Shown here piece after piece: positions 23,630 through 34,046 of a stretch of 64,000 nucleotides of DNA. Within the stretch, counting starts at the first letter, position 1. Each line of letters starts with the position of its first letter. The notes under the pieces are model-generated. The model saw only the letters and a list, made by a program, of their open reading frames with translations. It had not been told where the DNA came from and made no database searches. The translations under genes were made by a program, and so were the position numbers. The DNA comes from Acorus gramineus (lineage: Eukaryota; Streptophyta; Magnoliopsida; Acorales; Acoraceae), in assembly GCA_030737835.1 (NCBI GenBank), contig JAUJYN010000025.1:124001-188000 (forward strand), given 5' to 3'.

Positions 23630-25092
23630 TGATAATATTTTTTTAGATGGATTACATTCCAAGGTCAGGGAATCTCAGTCCCGTCCATAGTTTCTAAGTG
23701 ATAAGCTCCGTTTGGTCCAACCCGCGTGACTTTGAAAGGGCCTTCCCAATTTGGTCGAAGTTCGCCAGCCTTCTTGTTCTTGATTTCTGGAAAGACTTCT
23801 TTGAGGACAAGGTCGCCAGCTCTGAATCTCCTGCTTGAAACTCGTCGATTGTAATATCGAGATATTTGATTTTGATAATCTGCTGTTCTTATTGCTGCAA
23901 TCTCCCTCCTTTCATGTCAGAGTTCTAAGTCTTGCATCATCTGGCTATCATTCTCTACACAGTCGAAGTCCTGGGTCCGGTGTGTGGGTAGGTTGGTCTC
24001 AACTGGCAGAACGGCTTCGATTCCGAATGCTAATGAGAAGGGAGTTTCTCCCGTAGACCTTCTTGAGGTGGTCCGGTAGGACCAGAGGACTGAGGGGAGT
24101 TCATCGACCCATTTTCCTTTTGCACTGTCCAACCTTTTCTTCAAACCGTCTAGGATAGTTCGGTTTGTGATTTCAGCTTGTCCGTTGCTCTGGGGATACC
24201 GCGGAGTGGAAAAATGATGTTGTATCTTCAACTCTTCGCAGAACTCCTTTGTCCGGGCACTGTCGAACTGCTTGCCGTTGTCTGAGATGATGGAGTGCGG
24301 AACTCCAAAGAGACACACTATCTCCTTCCACAAGAAGGCCTTAACCTCGGTATCCCTAATTCTCGCCAAAGGCACCGCTTCAACCCATTTGGTGAAGTAA
24401 TCGGCGGCCATCAGAAGGAAGCGTTTTTGCCGTGGTGCCATGGGAATAGGTCCAATAATATCCATTCCCCATTGAGCAAATGGCCAAGGGCTTCTGAGGG
24501 GAACAAGGTCTGCTGCTGGTTGGTGGGTGAGTGTGCCGAATATTTGGCAGTTTTCGCATTTCTGAACTAGGTCTGCAGAATCTCTTTTCAAGGTCGGCCA
24601 GAAATACCCAATCGACACTACCCGGAGGGCTAGTGATCGAGATCTAGTATGCCCCCCACACAAGCCCAAGTGGAGTGTGTTCAGCACCCATTGCGCCTCT
24701 CGGGGTCCAACGCATCTTAGGTAAGGTCCCTGAAAACTCCTTTTATAGAGAATTCCCATAGATGACATCCAAAATCTGGCCGCCCTCTGCTTAAGCTTTT
24801 TCATCTCGAATTTAGTCCCTGGCAGGAATCCTTCCGAGAGGTGTCGTTTGATGTCTGTCATCCAGTTGGGTGAGTCCTCCGCGTAGGCAACCATCAGGAT
24901 CTGATCAGCCCTTTCAATGCTCGGGATCTTCAAATAGTTGATTTGGATGCTTCTGGTCGGCTTTCCGCTGATGGCCGATGCTAAATTAGCTAAAGCATCC
25001 GCTTGAACTTTGAGCTCTCTCTCTATCTGATGGATATTGGCCGATCTGATTCGGAAGAGCAACAATTGCACCTTTTCTCGATATGCCATCAT
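23630..25092 (-). pseudogene. Integrase region of the Tat element
   Basis: On the minus strand, an N-terminal HHCC zinc motif (HLGLCGGHTRSR ... CENCQIFG) is followed by the DDE core: MDIIGPIPM, IISDNGKQFD and QSNGQAEITNRTI supply the two Asp and the Glu. The C-terminal GPY/F-type region (RPNWEGPFKV, then HLKKYYH in shifted frame) reaches about 23640. The core is open for about 390 codons; the C-terminus is frameshifted and carries a stop near 23917. In a working element this enzyme would insert cDNA. Confidence 0.85.
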
Positions 25093-26866
25093 CCGCTCGT
25101 CCCTTGTTTCATATCTCCGGTGCTCTGAAACACTACCAGTTGTGAGTCGCTGTAAATGTCAATGATTTGGGCACCGAGGTGAATTGCGAGCTCCAACCTT
25201 GCAACAAGGGCTTCATACTCAACTTCATTGTTAGATGTCCGAAAACCTAATTTCAGGGCATGTTCGAACAAAAGCCCGTCGCTTTTCCTTAAAACCAATC
25301 CTGCTCCCGCGCCTTTCCGGTTAGATGCTCCATCGACATTTAGAGTCCATGTGGGTCCAGTCACTGCCTCCTGGTTGTTGATCATAAGCACTTACTCATG
25401 TGATGGGGTTAAGTCAGCTAAAACGTCAGCAATTACTTGTCCTTTTGTCGCACTCCTCGGAATGTATTGGAGATCAAAAGGAGAAAGCTCGATTGCCCAT
25501 TTCAACATTCGCCCGGTGATGTTGGCTTTCTTAAGAATAAGCTTGAGCAGGTAATCGGTCACCACGTTAACCGAGTGAGCGATGAAGTAATGCCTGAGTT
25601 TTCATAATGATATGAGAAGGGCATAGACGACCTTTTCGAGGTACAGGTATCTGGACTCTGGTTCGCATAAGGATTTGTTGACATAATAGACTGGCCACTG
25701 CACTCCATGCTCTTTTATGATAGCCGAGCTGACCGCGTGGTCAGAGGTGCCATGTAAAGGTACAACGGCTCACCGGGGTTTGGCTTCATCTGCAACGGAG
25801 GCGATGCGAGATATCTCTTGAGTTCTTCAAAAGCCAACTAACACTTGGGGGTATAATCGAATTTCTTGGCTTTCCTAAGCAATTGAAGAAAGGGAGATTT
25901 CTCTCAGTCACCTTAGAGATAAACCGATTCAGGGCTGCCAGTCTCCCGGTTAGCCTTTGAACTTCCTTCCTGTTCCTTGGTGGGTTCATTTCGAGCATAG
26001 CTTTGATCTGATTGGGGTTAGCTCCTATACCCCGATGTGTGGTAAAAAACCCAAGGAACTTCCCAGATTCTACCCCGAAGGAGCACTTAGCCACATTAAG
26101 TTTCATGCGGTAGTTCTGGAGTACTTCAAAAGCTGCCCTGAGATGCTCGAGATGGTCGCCCCGCTTGTTGCTTCTTACCAACATGTCATCTATATAAACT
26201 TCCACAGTCTTACCAATCTGTCGTTCAAACTCCTTTGGTATGTTGCCCCCGCATTTTTTAGCCCGAAGGGCATGACCTTGTTACAGTAGGTGCCCATTGG
26301 GGTGATGAATGCCTCGGAATTTGATGATATCCCGAATATTCGTCCATGAAGCTCATCAACTCATTCCCCGAGGAGGCATCTACTAACTGGTCTATTTTTG
26401 GAAGGGGGAAGCTATCCTTCGGGCAAGCGCTGTTCAGATCGGTGAAGTCAACACATACTCGCCACTTGTCGTTCTTCTTGGGTACCACCACTATGTTGGC
26501 TAGCCAATCGGGGTACTGGACTTCTTGAATAAACCCAGCAGCAAGGAGCTTCTCTACCTTTTCTTTGATAGCTTCGGCGTGAACTGGAGCTACTCACCTC
26601 TGCCGTTGCTTGACAGGTCGTACTGTAGGGGAGATGCATAGTTGGTGACAAATTACACTTGGATCAATGCCAGGCATTTCTGATAGCTTCCACGCGAACA
26701 CATCCACGTGTTCATGGAGTAACTTGATCAAATTTTCTCTTTCACTTTGGCCCAACGCGATGTCGATAAGGAAATATTTTTCTGGTTTGGGCGGGTCGAT
26801 GAAGATCTTCCCCAGGTCTTCAACTACCCGCTGAGCTGGATCAGGTCGGGCCTCATCGGCCTTCAC
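25089..26866 (-). pseudogene. Reverse transcriptase and RNase H of the Tat element
   Basis: RT blocks appear in order: KWRVCVDFTDLNSACPKDSF, FMDEYSGYHQI, then the YIDDM catalytic box (MEVYIDDMLVRS) and the connection LEMNPPRNRKEVQRL. RNase H follows (TWTLNVDGASNRKGAGAGLV, NNEVEYEALV, DSQLVV). The blocks lie in different frames, with breaks near 26600, 26490, 26290, 25780 and 25390, so no full polymerase can be made. Confidence 0.85.
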
Positions 26867-26884
26867 CCGATCCTTCAGTAATTG

Positions 26885-27622
26885 CTATCTTTTGGGATGT
26901 ATGTCGTCCACACCCCTGGGTTGCTCTTCGACCTTAGCCTTGCCAGAGGTAGTGATGGCGTAACATCTCTTGGGGATGGACTGATCGCCTCGTATCTTCA
27001 TGATCCCATGTGAGGTTGGGAAGCGCAACTTCTGATGGTATGTTGACGATATGGCCTTCATTGCCCCCAGCCAGGTGCGACCCATAATAACATTGTAGGT
27101 GGAAGGGAGGTCCATGACAGTGAACTCGGTCAGAACAGTCTCTTCTCCTGCCTGCACAGGTAAGGTTATCCGTCCAGCCAAAACTGCCTGGCTTCCATTG
27201 AACGCGATCAGCGGGTCCTGCATTGGTTTAAGGCTAGAGGGTTTTAGGCCCATATTGAGATAAGGTTGCATGAATAGGATGTCAGCCGAACTCCCCGTGT
27301 CGACCAGTATCTGTTTGACGTCGTAGTTCGCGATTCGCAAGGTGATGATCAGAGCGTCGCTGTGTGGTGTGGATACATCGGACAAGTCATCGTCGGAGAA
27401 GGATATGAGCCCGGGGTCTTCCACCTTCGGTCTTTTGGGGATGAGTCGGGCTTCCTGGTTGATCTGCAAGACCTCCATATGGCCCACACTCCTTTTCTCA
27501 GCCCGTTGGACCGACTTCGGATCTTTCAAGGCTGGCAGTCCCCCAAAGATCGTGTCTATAACCCGCTGCGTGTGAAGGGGCAACGGCGACCACGTGCTTT
27601 TCGGTCTTCTTTTCCTCCTCAA
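26885..27622 (-). pseudogene. gag C-terminus and aspartic protease of the Tat element
   Basis: The protease active-site motif VDTGSSADIL is intact, followed by the usual MGRTWL motif about 95 residues later. The upstream part has IFGGLPAL, seen in Tat gag-protease linkers. The open stretch is about 245 codons, but it is cut from a proper gag by the deletion at about 27625. Confidence 0.8.
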
Positions 27623-27629
27623 CGTCTAT

Positions 27630-27957
27630 AACCCAGCACGTGATCGAATGGGTTAGTGGTTCCATTATACAATCAAAACTTGGGTTGGACAAACTTCTTA
27701 GGTGGGGTGCTGTGCAAGATATGCTACACAAAAGGGGACTCGAATCCCTTCAGCGCTTTGGAGACGAAATCTCGATCGCGGCTGTTTGTCATTTCATTTA
27801 TGTATGTTCGCTTTGTCTGTTCAGGACGGTCTTCCTCGTAATAGTCGTCCGATGCCGAGTATCGACTAGGACTTCGGAATCGCCCTTGTCTTGCCTGATT
27901 ATGAGAGGTAGCGTGCTTGCCCCGCTGTTCTCGACGCGGGGAGTAGTTATGGTGCTC
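27630..27957 (-). pseudogene. gag N-terminal remnant of the Tat element
   Basis: The minus strand reads KALKGFESPF, a stop, then PPKKFVQP and LYNGTTNPFDHVLGYR, the conserved start of a retrotransposon gag domain. It jumps straight into gag/protease linker sequence at about 27625, so most of the capsid and all of the zinc knuckle are deleted. At about 27957 it meets the inverted host flank. Confidence 0.65.
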
Positions 27958-28272
27958 CTATATCAAAAGGCTCTTTTCATTGAGCTATTTATCACCTCGA
28001 TTAGAATTATACTTGAAAAGTTATGAATTTTTAAATAGTTTCATGAACAATTGAATTCTTGATTTTTTAATATAAATCGGATAATATCATCAGTATCCAC
28101 CAAAACTTAATGGATTTTTTTTTGCATATATACCCTTAAAAATCACATTTTAGGAAAATATACTTGATATTTTGTTATTTTCAATTGTATATAAACACCA
28201 TTTTTTTATCTATATATTCAAGCGATATTATTGGTTTCATAGTTTCAAATGGGGTATTTGTATAATATTAAG
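27958..28272 (-). repeat. Dispersed repeat copy 2, middle part, inverted
   Basis: The reverse complement matches 10420-10720 in order: caataatatcgc, gtatattt-ctaaaatgtgattttt, gggtatatat and aattgttc. Its orientation is opposite to the flanks at 13100-13256 and 29429-29620, which places it inside an inversion together with the neighbouring LTR. Confidence 0.75.
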
Positions 28273-29018
28273 TGTGGGAGGCCAAATCAATCAAGGTCGA
28301 ATAAGGATAGGATCGTACAAGTGCAGGGATTGAACAAGGATCAGCCCATATCGATAAAAATACGGGCCAAAGGATGGAAAGCCCATGGGCCCAAAATTCT
28401 ATTACGGTCTAAGCATTCCCTCTTCCCTCGTAGGTCGAGCAAACGATCGTGCCCGACCAGGATAAGATAACCATACGTTGTTGGTCTAAGGACGGGAGCC
28501 AAACATTGTCCGACCTCAAAATTAGGCCGTTTAGAGGGGAATCCCTGAATTAAAAGGCAGGTCGGCCATAAGGCCCTCCCCTGTAGAAAAACAGTTAGCA
28601 AAGGGAATATTCCCTGACACTAGAAAATGACAGGACGTCAGAAAAACAGTTATAGGATGATGATGATCCCTAGGTGCCACATGTCCACAAATCCTGAGGC
28701 CACGTGGAGATTCCATATCATGATATGATCACCCTGCAAGGCCAAGCTCGGCACGCCCCTGTTGAGTATAAAAGGGGGGGCTTCTCCTCCCTCTCGAGGG
28801 ATGCGAAAACTAACTCTCACTCCTCCTAAAACTCGAGAATTCTAAGTTCTTCTTCTGGAGATGAAGAAGTTACTAACTTGAGCGTCGGAGGGGCGTTAGT
28901 TGGCACCACACTAGTATGAGTTTTAGATACCTGAAGGCGGAAGGAGAAAGACGAAGGGGCAGACGACAACGGAGATCGAAGGCTATTGGTGGACTGACGC
29001 GAGGAGGTGGACCAGCTC
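28273..29018 (+). repeat. 5' LTR of the Tat element, inverted and 3'-truncated
   Basis: Starts TGTGGGAGG and matches the reverse complement of 13338-14083 with no net length change (746 bp). It ends at accagctc and lacks the last 81 bp of the other LTR. A TATAAAA box is at 28767-28773. Because it points plus while pol points minus, it has been flipped. Confidence 0.88.
28767..28773 (+). promoter_or_regulatory. TATA box of the inverted LTR
   Basis: TATAAAA in gttgagtataaaagg. The same box occurs at the equivalent place in the other LTR. It would now drive transcription away from pol. Confidence 0.7.
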
Positions 29019-29428
29019 GACGGTTCACGAGCAAGGTGGAGAAGAAGAACGTGTGACACCCAAAGACCCACCCCTGCCGAAGGGCAAGACAATCGACAAA
29101 TCCACTTCACAAAACCCGACCCCAAAAGCAGGCCGCGAATTCTCTAAGGAGCTTGAAGTGATGAACCAATGGTATCACCACCTGGAGAGCTTGATGGAGG
29201 AATTCCTGAAGTGGAAGGAGGTCACGCCACCACCACCTCCTCCTGAAGCACGAAACCAGCAAGACCCGATGAGGACGGGAGCTGAACCACGAGATCATGA
29301 TCACCAAAGCCAGTGAGCAAACGCGAGGAGCCACGAATCGGTATACTCCTTCGGTGGAGGGCACAAGCAACAGGATGACGAACCTGATCCCCCAGCCTTT
29401 CCTACCACAAAGAACCGGGCATTTGTCA
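29019..29428 (+). pseudogene. Leader/gag start of the Tat element, inverted
   Basis: Follows the truncated LTR without a recognisable primer-binding site. A plus frame reads PKAGREFSKELEVMNQWYHH then a Pro run, typical of the poorly conserved start of Tat gag. It stops at about 29428, where AT-rich repeat sequence begins. In the pre-inversion order it would adjoin the gag remnant at 27957. Confidence 0.55.
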
Positions 29429-29740
29429 CAATGAAAAGTGGGATCAAACCTTGAAACTCATATTTGACCCTGAATTAGCTATTTATCCAATATATTCCAT
29501 AATTATCTCAATATAAATCTAATAAAAAAATAATTTTAAAAAAATGATGATGTGATACAATCACCATCATTCATTCATATTAAAAAGATAGATTTAATGA
29601 ATATCTTACATTAGCCTTTATTTCTTTTTTCATTCTTACCCTAATTCCAAAAAATAATAATAATAAAAAATGGTAAATTCATAAATGAAAGTGTTACAAC
29701 AAAACAAAGTTGAAAAACCTAAACGGTTTCAGTTAGTATA
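29429..29740. repeat. Dispersed repeat copy 2, right part
   Basis: Matches 10736-10950: atgaaaagtg-gatcaaa, gaaactcatatttgac, aatctaataaaaa, and atgatgatgtg. It ends around tttcagttag, a string also found at 13055-13065. Confidence 0.7.
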
Positions 29741-29759
29741 TAGATAGATGGATGGATAG

Positions 29760-30107
29760 ATACCCCTGCAATATATTAAAAATGGGAAAAATATTCTATA
29801 AATGATGATATAATCCCTCCAGATAGAGTTTCATAATCTATTCGGATGAGTAATATCATCATTTATAAAGTGTTTTTTTTGTATTTTTAATAAAATATAG
29901 GGGTTTTTGATATATTGTGTTTTCAGCTAGGGTTAACTAGACTAAATGTTCACGTATTACTCCTCATCTATCAATGAAAGTTTAATTCAAGGGGTGGTTA
30001 TTTGGATTTTATAGTTGTTTTCAAAGGGTTACATGGATTTTAGAAAGACACAGGGGTTATATATATTTTAGACTATTTACAAGGCGGTTGTTTGGATTTT
30101 TTTTCTT
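29760..30107. repeat. Copy of the long-TIR MITE family
   Basis: Shares with 39615-39850 a palindromic centre (atgatgatat ... atatcatcat), then ttttgatatattgtgtttt, ggttatttggatttta, gttttcaaagg and tttacaaggcggttgtttgg. It ends at about 30107. Confidence 0.6.
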
Positions 30108-30369
30108 TTTTTATTGAGATGTGAAACTTTGTTATTTTATATGAATATAAATAAATATATATGGGCTCTGTTATATACAGTGATTTTTACAATCATGAAT
30201 GTAGTTGTATATATTTTGTTAGCCTCTCCTACTCATTCTATTGAGATAAAAATCTTTTTAAATTTTTTTTTCATTTTTTATAAAAAATATCATTCAGTTT
30301 ATTGAAATGAATATGTAAAAACACATGTGATCTATATTTTAGACTGTAAAATAGACAGTGTAATATTTT
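30108..30369. other. AT-rich spacer
   Basis: No gene or repeat recognised. Confidence 0.5.
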
Positions 30370-31380
30370 TCAATAAATTTGTTATGGGATACTAGTCCAA
30401 ACCCAGATGGCAATGAATCACCTATCAGCCATGGAGAGACCTACAACGGGCACGTACTAAATGGGTCACTAAAGGTGATTGTAATAAATACTTTTATGCT
30501 TAGGTATAGGGAACATGCTCATAATCGGATAACTACGTTGCGCACTTTGGAAGGAGATTTGATACAAATGGAAGAGGAAATTAGACAGTATGCAACATCA
30601 TATTTTGCTAACCATTAGGGTTCCCATGCTACTGAGTTGGAGCACGATCAGAGAGAACGTAATTCAGCGTTGTGTGCCAATGGAAATGAAAGCTGATTTG
30701 GTGAAACCATTTTCAAAAGCTGAACTTGATAGAGCAATTGGCATGCTTCCCTTGAACAAGGCGCCAGAACCAAACGGATACCCGACGAGTTTTACAAAAC
30801 ATATTGCAACTGTGTAAGGCATGATATAATTCAGGTCTTGACTCATTTTTCATTGTACAATGGATTTGCCTATTTATTTTGGGGTCAATGCATGTCGGGC
30901 TCATCCCCAAGACATCAAATCCTATGATCTAAAGGATTTCAAGCCAAATATTTGTGATATAAAATATAAGATTATGTCAAAGATTTTGGTGAACAGATTG
31001 AAGAAGGTGTTATCACACTTAGTAGGCGAAGGAGGAGGGGGATTTCATTCATGGTCGATCTATAGGCCCACTTATACATTCACTTCGACAACATCCTCGG
31101 AATGGATAGCTTATGGTGGTCAAAGTTGATTTGGCGAGTGCAAATGGCTCGGTGGAGTGGAGTAGCCTTATTTAAGTGATGTCACATTTGGTTTTCCTCA
31201 ACAATAAATCAAATTAATAATGGATTATATCTCCATGGTTAGGTTGGCAGTATTAATCAATGGCTCCTCAACAAGTTGGATATCCATGGGAAGGGGGTTA
31301 AGGCAGGGAGACCTTTCCCTTTATTTGTTTGTTCTAATGTTGAAGTACTATCCTCACAATTGCGGATGGAACAAGTAGGT
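30370..31380 (+). pseudogene. LINE (L1-type) reverse transcriptase fragment
   Basis: Plus-strand pieces in two frames match plant LINE RT order. YREHAHNRITTLRTLEGD corresponds to the block before the RT domain. FSKAELDRAIGMLPLNKAPE is the 'NKAPGPDG' block. DFKPNICDIKYKIMSKILVN and RLKKVLSHLV form the next conserved block. LRQGDLSLYLFVLML is the 'RQGDPLSPYLF' block. The catalytic YADD region is not seen. Several stops and frameshifts are present. It is an old, truncated copy. Confidence 0.75.
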
Positions 31381-31386
31381 AGAATT

Positions 31387-31660
31387 CACACTACAATAAA
31401 AATGGGACACGGAGGCGGTTTATAAGACTGCGGTTTTTACAGCCCTTAGTTAACATATTGTTATAGTTCAAATGAAACAATTCCATCTTTGTTGCTAAAT
31501 CTTTCAAATAATGTGTGTGTTTTAAAACCGCAGTATCACTAAAAAAAGGAAATTTGGCCCAAAATTAGTGGGATTGTGCTGTTCCTTATTGGCGTGGTTT
31601 TGAAAAATTAGGTACACAAAAAGTTTGGGACAAAATATATGGTTGCAGATTGATTAATAA
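31387..31660. repeat. Possible CACTA-type 5' end
   Basis: Begins CACTACAATAAAAAT. It contains the inverted pair ctgcggtttt / aaaccgcagt, typical of CACTA subterminal repeats. No matching right end was found. Confidence 0.3.
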
Positions 31661-31787
31661 ACACAATAAATATGCACATTAATTGTTGTGGTTTTTTTAT
31701 TCATTGTTGAAAATGACTCCTCAAATCTCACAATATCTGAACAGTCTCCCTCCATGCTGAAAATCCCTCCATCATTGTAACTAAGTC

Positions 31788-32338
31788 TGTCAATCGGACG
31801 GATACGGATCGGATAGGCCCATATCCGTATCCGTATCCGAATTGAATATCTGAAAAAATATCCGTATCCGATATCCGACGGATATTCCAAAACCCATATC
31901 CGTATCCGATCCGAAAATCCGGATACGGATTCGGATAAAATCCGAAATATCCGAACCAGATTAAAATATAAATTTTTTATAAAATCTTAAGTCCTAACAT
32001 GGTTAAATAGGTATCAACTAAAGACATAAAAACACAAATCTTAATATAGTTAAATAAGTATTCAACATGATTAAATAGGTTTGTGTTTTGTCCTAGATCA
32101 TGAGCCATTAGATTTTTATCTAAGGGTTGAAACTAATTCTAACATATATAAATAAAATAACAGTTCGGATACGGATATTTTTCGGATCGGATATAGGCTA
32201 TATCCGATCCGATCCGAAAGTTTTCAGATACGGATTATTTGGTTCGGATACGGATACGGATTTTCGGATATCGGATATTTTCTGCATTTTCGGATACAAA
32301 TTCGGATCGGATACGGATATTTTTTTGGATAATTGACA
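31788..32338. repeat. MITE-like inverted repeat built of GGATACGGAT motifs
   Basis: Both ends read tgtcaat inward. The two arms (about 31788-31965 and 32163-32338) are packed with GGATAC, GGATCGGAT and ATCCGTATCC words in opposite orientation, around a ~200-bp AT-rich core. The arms would fold into long hairpins. No coding capacity. I recall GGATACGGAT-rich insertions as common in plants but cannot name the family. Confidence 0.65.
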
Positions 32339-32689
32339 TGCTTAATTGTAACTCCTTCCCCCTCTTTGTGATCACCTCGGCTCCATCATCCATCTCCTTC
32401 ATAAAACTCTTCCAAGAAGACCAAGTAATTTTTTTTTTCCATTCAGATATATGACCCTAATGCATGTAATTTTAATCTCATTGGTCTCCATTATTTTTAT
32501 TTTTGGTACCCATTATATTAATATGATGAGATAATATATAATATAAATACATATTTTAATTTCATATAAACTAAAAATATTATATATTAACTTCAAAAAA
32601 AATTTATTTTATTCTTCACACAAAATTGTACACAAATACACCGTTAATGGATCTCCAACCATGAATTTTAGTTGAGTAAGACTGCCGAT
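32339..32689. other. AT-rich spacer
   Basis: No gene or clear repeat recognised. Confidence 0.5.
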
Positions 32690-33140
32690 CAGGTGCGTTG
32701 GGTGCTTGAACCGACAAAGGACTTTGCATCAAATCTTGCTATACTTGGTGGCGGAAGGACCTCCCTCCAGTTCCCTCCATCAACGACAAGTTTGTGCAAA
32801 TCTAACACCTAAAGATAACAACCAAGGTGAAGTTCTTCATGTGACTTCTTTTTGAGGAACGCCTCCTCACGAAGTCTTATCGAGCGAAGTGGAGACCCAA
32901 TGATCTAATTCAGTGTGCTCTTTGCAAGTTTGATCTCAAAATTGTCGCCCACCTCTTCTGTCAATGCTCGGTGTCCAGAGATCTTTGGGCACCCATGGGG
33001 ATTATCACACCACTACCACCTTTCCACGACATTGAAGAATTAAGGGTGCCAGGGAAACGCCAGCGTCGTCCAGGGCTTCCTAAAGACACAAACTCTGTTA
33101 TGCAGTCTGTGATCCCGGAGGTCATTTGATATATTTGGAA
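32690..33140 (+). pseudogene. LINE C-terminal zinc-binding (zf-RVT) fragment
   Basis: One plus frame reads TKVKFFM, a stop, LLFEERLLTKSYRAKWRP, then CALCKFDLKIVAHLFCQC and SRDLWAPMG. The C-x2-C-x8-H-x3-C pattern is the zinc-binding module at the end of plant L1 RT proteins. It may be the 3' part of the LINE at 30.4-31.4 kb, separated by MITE insertions. Confidence 0.7.
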
Positions 33141-33484
33141 AACCTAGAACAAGTGATCTTTAATTAAGTACACTTGGGTTTACATGGAAAACATATAGGA
33201 GATGATAGTATCACTCATTAAAGATTTGGATCGTAGTATAGTGGGGGCAAGGATATTGTGGTGCTCTGCGCCCGGTTAGAGGTGTTAGAGTAGCACATTG
33301 TTTCTCAAGGAAGGGTGTGGTGGGTCAGTAGACCCCCATCTACAGACAAACCTACGATACCCCTACACCTGTGCGCACATTTATTTTTTTGTTTCTTCTC
33401 TTCTCATCTTTCATTTGGACTTGTAACCCTCACTTTAATTTTATAAAAGTACCCATAACAAGATTTATCATTTTCTTTTAAAAA
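33141..33484. other. Unassigned sequence
   Basis: Possible LINE 3' UTR followed by unique sequence. No gene seen. Confidence 0.4.
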
Positions 33485-33715
33485 AGGAAAAAAATCTAAA
33501 TAATCTCTTGTAAACTACCTGAAATCCATATAACCCCCTTGACTTTTCCTGAAATCCATATAACACTATGAAACACCTATGTAAATCCAAATAACCCTAT
33601 GAGTTAAATTTTGGATGACAGATGATGAATATAATGTGAACATTCTATTTGGTTAACCATGCCTGAAAACACAGTATACAAAAAACTCCTTAGAATTTGT
33701 TAAAAATGTAGAAAT

Positions 33716-34046
33716 TGTTGTGAATATGGTGGATAACCACCACTTCTCTAACCCATAACCTCCCCCACTCTTCAACTCCATAACCTCCCCCACTCTTCTA
33801 TTCCATAACACTCCCATTATTGCCCCACTATCTCCCCTCACCTCTATAGACTTGTAACTCCCCACCTTTGGGATTCTTCTATGCACCCTATAAATAGAGG
33901 GGTTTCTCTTGTATTCCACCAACCAACAAATAGTGAATAAGAATCTCTCTTGTATTATGGAACAATCTCTCTCTACTTCTCTTCTATATGCTTGTGTGCT
34001 TTGTTTATGTATACTTGTGTGTATGTTTTCTACCTAGTTTACAACA
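33716..34046 (+). repeat. Copia 5' LTR
   Basis: 331 bp, TGTTGTGAAT...TTACAACA. It contains two near-identical ataacctcccccactctt units and a TATAAATAG box (near 33889). It differs from the 3' LTR mainly by a 21-bp extra segment (cttgtattatggaac region) and a few substitutions. Confidence 0.93.

Larger units (their letters stand above)
13257..29428 (-). mobile_element. Ty3/gypsy Tat-lineage retrotransposon, degenerate and rearranged
   Basis: Minus-strand element. Reading from high to low coordinate it has gag remnant, PR, RT, RNase H and integrase, then a tandem-repeat array, an antisense gene, a polypurine tract and the 3' LTR. A region between pol and the 3' LTR holding tandem repeats and an antisense frame is characteristic of Tat/Ogre-type elements. 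The 5' LTR end (about 27958-29428) is inverted relative to the rest. A 3.7-kb CACTA element sits in the antisense gene. Many stops and frameshifts, a gag deletion and the lack of a primer-binding site make it non-functional. Confidence 0.88.
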
